A stretch of DNA of 55,643 nt, taken from the NCBI GenBank assembly GCA_030066685.1, contig JASJBF010000023.1, positions 1-55,643 of the forward strand, written 5' to 3'. Shown one piece after another: positions 49,466-55,643 of this stretch. The notes under the pieces were generated by a model. It did no database searches and was not told the origin of the DNA. It was given only the letters and a program-made list of their open reading frames with translations. The first letter of the stretch is position 1; each line of letters starts with the position of its first letter. Made by a program: the position numbers and the translations under genes. Source of the stretch: Kiloniellales bacterium. GTDB taxonomy: Bacteria > Pseudomonadota > Alphaproteobacteria > Kiloniellales > JAKSBE01.

Positions 49466-50095
49466 GCATCTCTCCCAATGAGGAAAAGGCGAGTGATCCC
49501 GGGCCAAATCTATCAAGGACACCGCCTTAAGCTCCTTTCTTGTCTGGCTGTGACAACACGCCGCTCGGCGCCGACGAATCGGGTCGAATCCGGAGAGGAT
49601 TATACACCCACCGGCCGCCGGGTTTATCCCCTGTCCGCCAGCTTCACGCTTGGACTTGGCCAGCTTCGTGAGGATGATCGGCGTCTGCCCGCAGAGATGA
49701 CAGGCTGCGGTCGGAGACGGGAGCTCTCGAGCTATCGAGACCGTTTCATCGAAGGCGGGCGGGTGAAAGGGGCGGTCACTGCTAGGCAAAGTCTTACCGG
49801 GCTGACTGAAACCCTGCGAAAGCGAGAGCAAATCGCTTGGTATGAACTCCGAAAGCCTTTTGGTGACTGAGCCTGGCGCGAATTGCTACGCCCTGGGAAG
49901 TTTCAACGACAAACCATGCTACCCAACTTCGACGTCGGCGTTTCTTTCCGTTCCGTGAGACTAAGAAAGTATACCCAACAAGCCGACATGACATGCCAGA
50001 ATTAGCCGAACAATGGGCAGTATCGCCACGTCCCGCTATTGCTAGCCATAGATCCTGCTCGGTATGGTAGCGCCGCGAATCAACGGGGGAAGGCG
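49466..50095. other. Gap between the minus-strand cassette and the restriction locus
   Basis: About 630 bp. The minus frame stays open to 49831 and contains C-x-x-C and Cys-Cys pairs (CHLCGQT, AACCHSQ) but has no start or ribosome-binding site. A plus ORF 49235-49870 is anti-parallel to the real gene. The right half (49870-50090) is AT-richer and should hold the promoter of the res operon. No clear hexamers or att site. Confidence 0.45.
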
Positions 50096-50161
50096 ATGGC
50101 GAAGGGCAACGACAGCATTGTCCTGCGCGTCGACCCCGAATGCCAACGCCGAGACTCCTGA
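50096..50161 (+). CDS. 21-residue mini-ORF abutting res
   Basis: ATG 50096 has an excellent ribosome-binding site (GGGGGAAGG). It encodes MAKGNDSIVLRVDPECQRRD-S and stops at 50159-50161, immediately before the res ATG (TGAATG). It may be a leader that couples translation of res, or the remnant of a longer small gene that once preceded it. Too short to assign. Confidence 0.5.
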   Translation: MAKGNDSIVLRVDPECQRRDS

Positions 50162-53100
50162 ATGACCGAACAGTTTTTTGAGCGGCCGATCCTCAACTCG
50201 CCCTACGAGTATCCGGCCCGGCACTGGGAGCTTGATGAGGACGGCCAGCCGACGAACAGGATCCTTGAGGTTCGGCGGCGCTCGGAGCTGATTACACCGG
50301 TCCCAAAGCCCAGGAAGCGCCGCCGCGCGAAGGGTCAGAAAGAGTTGGGGCTGGGGATCGAGGATCTCTCTTCCGAAGAGCAAGAATACAATCCTACGCC
50401 GATCATCAATGAGATCCGCAGCCACGTCGACTCCTGGCGCAAGCTGCCGAACCGGAACGACTGGCAAGTAACGCCCGAGACCGCCCGGCTCTTGCAGCAT
50501 TGGCGACATCATCGGTTCCAGGACATTCGCCCCTTCTTCTGCCAGGTCGAGGCCGTGGAGACCGCGATCTGGCTGACGGAGGTCGCGCCCAAGCTCGGCC
50601 GGCGAGGTAATAAGTTCTGGGAGCACCTCAAGGGGGCCAACGAACAGGCCAATCCCGCGCTGCTGCGCATCGCCCTGAAGCTGGCGACCGGCGCGGGCAA
50701 GACCACGGTCATGGCCATGCTGATCGCTTGGCAGACAGTGAACGCCGTCCGCCATCCCGGCAGCAAGCTCTTCACCCGCGGTTTCTTGGTGGTGGTGCCC
50801 GGCATCACGATCAAGGACCGGCTGCGGGTACTGCAGCCCAACGATCCGGACAGCTACTACCGAAGCCGCGAGATCCTGCCCAACGACATGCTGGGCGACC
50901 TCGAACGGGCCAAGATCGTCATCACCAACTACCACGCCTTCAAGCTTCGGGAGCGGATGGAGGTCTCCAAGACCGGTCGAGCCCTGCTCAAGGGCCGCGG
51001 TCCCGAGCTCAACACGCTGGAGACGGAAGGCCAGATGCTGCAGCGGGTCATGCCCGAGATCATGGGTATGAAGAACGTCCTGGTTCTGAACGACGAGGCC
51101 CACCACTGCTATCGCGAGAAGCCGCAGAGCCATGAGATCGACGAGCTGAAGGGCGACGAGAAGGACGAGGCGAAGAAGAACAACGAGGCCGCGCGGCTCT
51201 GGATCAACGGCATCGAGACGGTGAAGCGCAAGCTCGGCGCCCGCACGGTCTTCGACCTTTCGGCGACTCCGTTCTTCCTGCGCGGCTCCGGCTACGCCGA
51301 GGGCACGCTCTTCCCCTGGACGGTCAGCGACTTCTCGCTGATGGATGCCATCGAATGCGGCATCGTCAAGCTGCCGCGGGTGCCGGTGGCCGACAACATC
51401 CCCGGCGGCGAGATGCCGAAGTTCCGCAACCTCTGGGACCACATCGGCAAGAAGATGCCGAAGAAGGGACGCGGCAAGTCCGGGAAAGTACTCGACCCGC
51501 TCAGCCTTCCTGCCGAACTTCAGACCGCCCTGGAAGCGCTCTACGGCCACTACAGGAAGACGTTCGAGCTTTGGCAGGAAGAGGGGATCGGCGTTCCCCC
51601 GGTCTTCATCGTGGTCTGTAACAACACCTCGACCTCGAAGCTGGTCCACGACTTTATCTCGGGTTTCGAGCGTGAGACCGAGGATGGCAAGTCTTCGCTT
51701 GTCTATGGTCGTCTGGAACTGTTCCAGAATCACGACGAATACGGGAATCGTCTAGCTAAGCCTCGCACGCTTCTGATCGACAGCGAGCAGCTGGAGTCAG
51801 GCGACGCGCTCGACAAGAACTTCCGCGATATGGCGGCGGACGAGATCGAGCGTTTCCGCCGAGAGAGAGCCGCGCGCTTGAATGACCCAATCGCGGCCGC
51901 AAACATCACGGATCAAGAGCTGCTGCGCGAGGTCATGAATACGGTCGGCAAAGCGGGGCGGCTCGGCGAATCCATCCGCTGCGTCGTCTCGGTCTCTATG
52001 CTGACCGAAGGCTGGGACGCCAACACCGTCACCCACATCCTTGGAGTCCGCGCTTTCGGCACCCAGTTACTCTGCGAGCAAGTAGTGGGGCGCGGCCTGC
52101 GCCGTCAGTCCTACGACCTGAACGAGGAAGGCCTCTTCAACGTCGAGTATGCCGACGTGCTCGGCATTCCCTTCGACTTCGCGGCCAAGCCGGTCGTGGC
52201 CCCGCCCGCCAAGCCGCGCGAGACTATTCGCGTCCACGCGGTCATACCCGATCGGGACGCTCTGGAGATCACCTTCCCCCGCGTCGAGGGTTACCGCGTC
52301 GAGTTGCAGAACGAGAAGCTCACGGCCAACTTCAGCCCCGACTCGCTGCTCCAGCTGACACCGGATCTGGTCGGTCCTTCGGTCACCAAGAATCAGGGAA
52401 TCATCGGAGAGGGCGTCGACCTGACCGTGAAGCACCTGGAGGACATGCGCCGCTCGACGATCCTGTTCCACCTGGCCAAGCACCTGCTCTACACCAAGTA
52501 CCGCGATCCGGGCGAGGAGCCGAAGCTGCACCTCTTCGGCCAGCTCAAGCGGATCGCGCGGCAATGGCTCGACGGCGGCTACCTGCGCTGCACGGGCGGC
52601 ACCTATCCGGCCCAGCTCCTCTACCAGGAGATCGCCGACATGGCCTGCGAGCGCATCAAGACCGCGATCACCGAGACGCTGGCCGGCGACCGCCCCGTGA
52701 AGGCGATCCTCGACGCCTACAACCCCATTGGCTCGACCCGCTTCGTCAACTTCACCACCTCGAAGGAAACCCGCTGGCAAACGGACCCGCGCAGGTGCCA
52801 CGTCAACTGGGTCGTTTGCGATAGCGATTGGGAGGCGGAGTTCTGCCGCGTGGCCGAGGCGCATCACCGCGTCCGGGCTTACGTGAAGAACCAGAACCTG
52901 GGACTCGAGGTGCCTTACCTCATGGCCGCCAAACCCAGGAAATACCTTCCCGACTTCATTGTGCAGGTCGACGATGGGCAAGCCGATCCCCTGAACTTGA
53001 TCGTCGAGATCAAGGGCTTCCGCGGCGAGGACGCCAAGGAAAAGGCGAACACCATGCGCGCCTACTGGGTGCCCGGCGTGAACAACCTGGGCAAGTTCGG

Positions 53101-53194
53101 CCGCTGGGCCTTTGCCGAGTTCACGGAGGTTTATGAAATCGAGAGTGAATTCGGAAAGCTCATCGAGTCTGTTCTTTCTCCAGAACTGGCGTGA
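50162..53194 (+). CDS. Type III-like restriction endonuclease (BPTD_3080 family), helicase-nuclease subunit
   Basis: 1,010 residues. SF2 helicase with Walker A ATGAGKTT near 175-182, DEAH-like LNDEAHHCY near 311, motif III DLSATPFFL near 366, motif V-like SVSMLTEGWDANTVTHI and motif VI QVVGRGLRRQ near 640. The C-terminus has a PD-(D/E)xK nuclease: Asp931 (YLPDFIV) and Glu949-Ile-Lys951 (IVEIKGF). It would translocate on and cut unmethylated DNA together with a methyltransferase, as for type III Res. It is translationally linked to the mini-ORF at 50096 and precedes a 299-aa protein by 10 bp and mod by ~920 bp. Intact, no frameshift. Nomenclature is from memory of the family. Confidence 0.88.
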   Translation: MTEQFFERPILNSPYEYPARHWELDEDGQPTNRILEVRRRSELITPVPKPRKRRRAKGQKELGLGIEDLSSEEQEYNPTPIINEIRSHVDSWRKLPNRNDWQVTPETARLLQHWRHHRFQDIRPFFCQVEAVETAIWLTEVAPKLGRRGNKFWEHLKGANEQANPALLRIALKLATGAGKTTVMAMLIAWQTVNAVRHPGSKLFTRGFLVVVPGITIKDRLRVLQPNDPDSYYRSREILPNDMLGDLERAKIVITNYHAFKLRERMEVSKTGRALLKGRGPELNTLETEGQMLQRVMPEIMGMKNVLVLNDEAHHCYREKPQSHEIDELKGDEKDEAKKNNEAARLWINGIETVKRKLGARTVFDLSATPFFLRGSGYAEGTLFPWTVSDFSLMDAIECGIVKLPRVPVADNIPGGEMPKFRNLWDHIGKKMPKKGRGKSGKVLDPLSLPAELQTALEALYGHYRKTFELWQEEGIGVPPVFIVVCNNTSTSKLVHDFISGFERETEDGKSSLVYGRLELFQNHDEYGNRLAKPRTLLIDSEQLESGDALDKNFRDMAADEIERFRRERAARLNDPIAAANITDQELLREVMNTVGKAGRLGESIRCVVSVSMLTEGWDANTVTHILGVRAFGTQLLCEQVVGRGLRRQSYDLNEEGLFNVEYADVLGIPFDFAAKPVVAPPAKPRETIRVHAVIPDRDALEITFPRVEGYRVELQNEKLTANFSPDSLLQLTPDLVGPSVTKNQGIIGEGVDLTVKHLEDMRRSTILFHLAKHLLYTKYRDPGEEPKLHLFGQLKRIARQWLDGGYLRCTGGTYPAQLLYQEIADMACERIKTAITETLAGDRPVKAILDAYNPIGSTRFVNFTTSKETRWQTDPRRCHVNWVVCDSDWEAEFCRVAEAHHRVRAYVKNQNLGLEVPYLMAAKPRKYLPDFIVQVDDGQADPLNLIVEIKGFRGEDAKEKANTMRAYWVPGVNNLGKFGRWAFAEFTEVYEIESEFGKLIESVLSPELA

Positions 53195-53204
53195 TGGAAG
53201 AGCT

Positions 53205-54104
53205 ATGCCAAACAGGCCTATGAAGCCGACTGTCGAGAACCTAGGCCAGCATGGAGCCAGACCGCTGACACGATGGCTGATTGCGGCAGCAGAGGAGCGG
53301 ATGACAATCACCTACGGTGAAGCAAAGCGCCGGCTAGAGGATGAGTATGGTTTCGACACGATATTCTCGCCCATGATGGGGCACCCCGCCGGTGCTGCCA
53401 TGGACAACATTCGTCAGGCCGAGCCCGATGCGCCGCTTCTGAGTGTGTTGCTCGTTCAGCAGGGCGACCGATTGCCTGGTGATGGTGCAGGCATTTTTCT
53501 GGCCGAGCGTTTTGATCAGCCGCAGCTTCTGGAAAAAGGCGCCCGAAAGAAGTATCCCGACTTGTGGAAACAGACCTTTGAGCAAGCGGCAGATGAAGTC
53601 TACGCCTATCCAGACTGGAAAGGCGTTTTTGAGCGCATCTATCAGGAGGACTATCAGCCTGACCCGGCCTCCATAAAGCGGCGACTCGGGAAGGATGGCA
53701 AAGAGAAAGATGGCCTGAAACGCGGGCGCCACGGAGAGGGCCCCAACCACCGAGCCTTGCGGCTTTGGACCAAGGAGAACCCGGAGCTGGTTATGCCCTC
53801 GCTTCTGCCGATCCGGGCCGAAACCGAGGTCGAACTCCTGTCTGGGGACCGGGTCGATGTTGTCTACTACACGCCTTCCATGACCCTTGCGATTGAGGTG
53901 AAGTCAATAGACTCGAACTGGTTCGATCTGCGGCGTGGAATCTATCAGTGCGTAAAGTATCGAGAGGTTCTAAGGGCCCAAGACGCACGGCGCGATCCAA
54001 GTGTCGACTGTCTGATGATCACTGAGCTGGAACTCGATGGCGATCTCAAGAACCTCGCCAAGCTGCATCGTGTGAAGCTCTTGGTTTCGTCGATCAACAC
54101 ATAG
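53205..54104 (+). CDS. Middle protein of the restriction locus with PD-(D/E)xK-like end
   Basis: 299 residues from ATG 53205 (GGAAGAG upstream), 10 bp after res and 12 bp before mod. The N-terminal half (ARPLTRWLIAAAEERMTITY, GEAKRRLEDEYGFDTIFSPM) looks like a small helical domain. The central ERFDQPQLLEKGARKKYPDL is unassigned. The C-terminus carries VELLSGDRVDVVYY and LAIEVKSIDSNW, where Asp218 and Glu231-Val-Lys233 match a PD-(D/E)xK nuclease core, followed by the helix GIYQCVKYREVLRAQ. It could be a second nuclease, a structural subunit, or a regulator of Res-Mod. The family is not one I can name. Confidence 0.75.
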   Translation: MPNRPMKPTVENLGQHGARPLTRWLIAAAEERMTITYGEAKRRLEDEYGFDTIFSPMMGHPAGAAMDNIRQAEPDAPLLSVLLVQQGDRLPGDGAGIFLAERFDQPQLLEKGARKKYPDLWKQTFEQAADEVYAYPDWKGVFERIYQEDYQPDPASIKRRLGKDGKEKDGLKRGRHGEGPNHRALRLWTKENPELVMPSLLPIRAETEVELLSGDRVDVVYYTPSMTLAIEVKSIDSNWFDLRRGIYQCVKYREVLRAQDARRDPSVDCLMITELELDGDLKNLAKLHRVKLLVSSINT

Positions 54105-54116
54105 CGAAGGTCTTGG

Positions 54117-55526
54117 ATGGCGAGAAAACCGAAGAAGCCGGTCGAGGTCGAGACGCTGCGTCACGAAAAGGCGAAGCGGTGGAACATTCCGACGGCGGAG
54201 TTCCAGTCGGTGATGGCGGAGGAGGAGAAGAACCCGATCCGCATCGCCTACGAGCGGCGCAACCGCGACCTCGACCCGCAGCTGGTCTGGCGCGGCAAGG
54301 ATGAGCAGGACTGGTCCGACCTCGTGGTCCAGGCGCCGCCGCTCTACATCCAGGAGAAGCTCCACCCGAAGGTCCTGATCGACGACCTGCTCAAGCAGAG
54401 CAAGGAACGGGCGGAGCAGGCGGAGCCCGAGATGCCCGACCTCTTCGCCGACTTCAACGGCCTGCCAGACGCCGAGGCCGCGACCGAGTTCTACCAGCAC
54501 GCCGCCAACTGGTCGAACCGCATAATCCTCGGCGACAGCCTGCAGGTCATGGCCTCCCTGGCCGAGCGCGAAGGCCTGCGCGGCCAGTTCCAGTGCATCT
54601 ACCTGGACCCGCCCTACGGCATCAAGTTCAACTCCAACTTCCAGTGGTCCACAACCAGCCGCGACGTCAAGGACGGCAAGGCCGACCACATCACCCGCGA
54701 GCCAGAACAGGTGAAAGCCTTCCGCGACACCTGGCGTGATGGCATTCACTCCTACCTCACCTATCTGCGCGATCGGCTGGCGGTCTGTCGTGATCTATTG
54801 ACTGATAGTGGATCGGTATTTGTCCAAATTGGAGATGAGAATGTCCACCGCGTGCGTGCTGTTATGGATGAGGTATTTGGCGATGAGAATTTCATCACTG
54901 AGATTGTAGTGAAGAAAAAAGGTAGCCAAATCAGCGGGACAGTTGATTCAGTAAATGATTTCATCCTCTGGTATGGAAGACAGCCGAAGGATACGGGACT
55001 TCTCAAGTTCTGACCCCTTTTTCACGTAAGAGAAGATGAAGAAATCTTCGATGATTTTCCTCTCGTTGAGCTCAGCTCCGGTGAACGTATCCGAATCTCC
55101 GACCTTGGAAATCGCGAAGGTGAATCCTACCACTTGAACTATGCCCTTCTCCAAGAGCGCCATCCGGGCGCGCGCTTTTTTTTTGCGCTAAACCCACTTA
55201 AGAGTGGTGGATATAGAAGAAATCAATCTCACGACTTTCGGTTTCAGAATAGGGTATTTCCGATTCAAGATGGACAATGCTGGAAGCATACTGTTATTTC
55301 AGATGGAGAAGGGCCATCTGGTATGGATCGCCTTAGCCGAGCGGACCTTTTGTTTCCATTGAAGAGAGATGTTCGGTTCATTAGATACTCTCCAAATCCT
55401 TCTATCAAGCGGACTTCCAACTGGTGGGACAGTTTAGGTGGTGCCTCTTCTCCGATCTATGTTGTCCAGACGAATCCGGAGATAATAAAGCGCTGCATCC
55501 TTATGACTTCTGATCCAGGAGATCTA
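54117..55526 (+). pseudogene. Type III-like DNA methyltransferase (mod), nonsense mutation and 3' truncation
   Basis: Adenine-type methyltransferase with the DPPY motif at Asp164-Tyr167 (YLDPPYGIKF). The frame from ATG 54117 stops at TGA 55011-55013 (codon 299) in KF-stop-PLFHVREDEE. The same frame then continues without interruption through DDFPLVELSSGERIRI, GESYHLNYALLQERHPGAR, NPLKSGGYRRNQSHDFRFQN and SSPIYVVQTNPEIIKRCIL to DPGDL. There the element beginning at 55527 cuts it, before the conserved D-P-x-x-GSG motif I region. The restored product would match a Mod subunit, so at least two lesions are present. No function is likely. Confidence 0.85.
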
Positions 55527-55643
55527 GAGCGCCACGCCTTAATTGGGAATCGTTGAGGGATTTCCTTTTGGGGCGAAGTGTGATTCACCCTAGTTGGAGG
55601 TGGATCATGGGCAAGAGCTATTCCTTGGACCTGCGGGAGCGGG
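55527..55643 (+). mobile_element. Left end of an IS630-type insertion sequence (partial)
   Basis: It begins directly after TA (55525-55526) in the mod frame, consistent with TA-target insertion of IS630/Tc1-like elements. The first 80 bp are non-coding, then the transposase gene starts. The element continues beyond the window. Confidence 0.75.
55607..55643 (+). CDS. IS630-type transposase, N-terminus only
   Basis: ATG 55607 with GGAGG 7 nt upstream. The 12 visible residues MGKSYSLDLRER are the typical start of IS630-family transposases (a helix-turn-helix follows in the family). The frame runs off the window edge. Confidence 0.75.
   Translation, partial: MGKSYSLDLRER

Noticed and set aside
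49466-49831. N-terminal extension of the 275-aa protein with C-x-x-C motifs
   Set aside because: A good ribosome-binding site and start exist at 49465; the upstream part has no start context and low similarity to a folded domain.
55134-55556. Independent 140-aa gene starting at ATG 55134
   Set aside because: It is in the same frame as mod and is the continuation of the methyltransferase after the TGA at 55011.

Overview
The window reads as chromosome of a very GC-rich alphaproteobacterium of Rhodospirillales/Kiloniellales type. This rests on the gene order rpmH-rnpA-yidD-yidC-engB-argB, a CtrA-like receiver domain, tup-type tungstate uptake next to an HTH/periplasmic-binding-fold regulator, and dispersed palindromes of two kinds typical of such genomes: a C-run/G-run repeat centred on CCCCCTTGATGGGGG, and REP-like repeats centred on GGACTTGATCC. 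The species cannot be named from the sequence.

Layout. 1-1,026: the end of one gene and a hypothetical gene. 1,580-7,576: one giant low-GC gene (transglutaminase-like fold + SF1 helicase + Vsr/MTES_1575-type nuclease + DUF3320), a probable solitary defence gene. 7,725-33,036: mostly core genome. This stretch holds RidA, a lipid kinase, a tungstate ABC operon (tupBCA) with a perfect palindrome over the tupB ribosome-binding site, a lipoprotein intradiol dioxygenase and an HTH/binding-protein regulator. It continues with the rpmH-to-argB cluster behind a consensus sigma-70 promoter, a TVP38/flavin oxidoreductase pair, an orphan histidine kinase, and a Rieske-type protein lacking both cluster histidines. 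A frameshifted SEC-C gene, an RlmI-type methyltransferase, a small K+-channel-like protein, a class III aminotransferase and a CtrA-like receiver fused to PilZ follow. Xanthine phosphoribosyltransferase, a DUF4864 protein, a gamma-glutamyltransferase and two envelope hypotheticals close the segment.

33,398-33,474 is tRNA-Arg(ACG). Everything after it looks accessory. It begins with a 3,059-residue secreted PKD/FG-GAP/RHS protein with a variable C-terminal tail, followed 3 bp later by a Sel1-repeat gene and then by a second one (candidate polymorphic toxin and duplicated immunity). Next come an IS5-type element with a split transposase, a minus-strand cassette of small mobile-element genes without an integrase, and a type III-like restriction locus. 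In that locus Res and a middle PD-(D/E)xK protein are intact. The methyltransferase gene has an in-frame stop and is cut by an IS630-type element at the window edge.

How the genes work together. tupA/B/C form one transporter. RnpA, YidD, YidC, EngB and L34 serve ribosome/tRNA biogenesis and membrane insertion from one promoter. Res, the middle protein and Mod would have formed one restriction-modification complex, now probably silent. The Rhs tail and the Sel1 proteins are the best candidate for an undescribed toxin-immunity pair. The His-less Rieske protein is the most unusual single gene.
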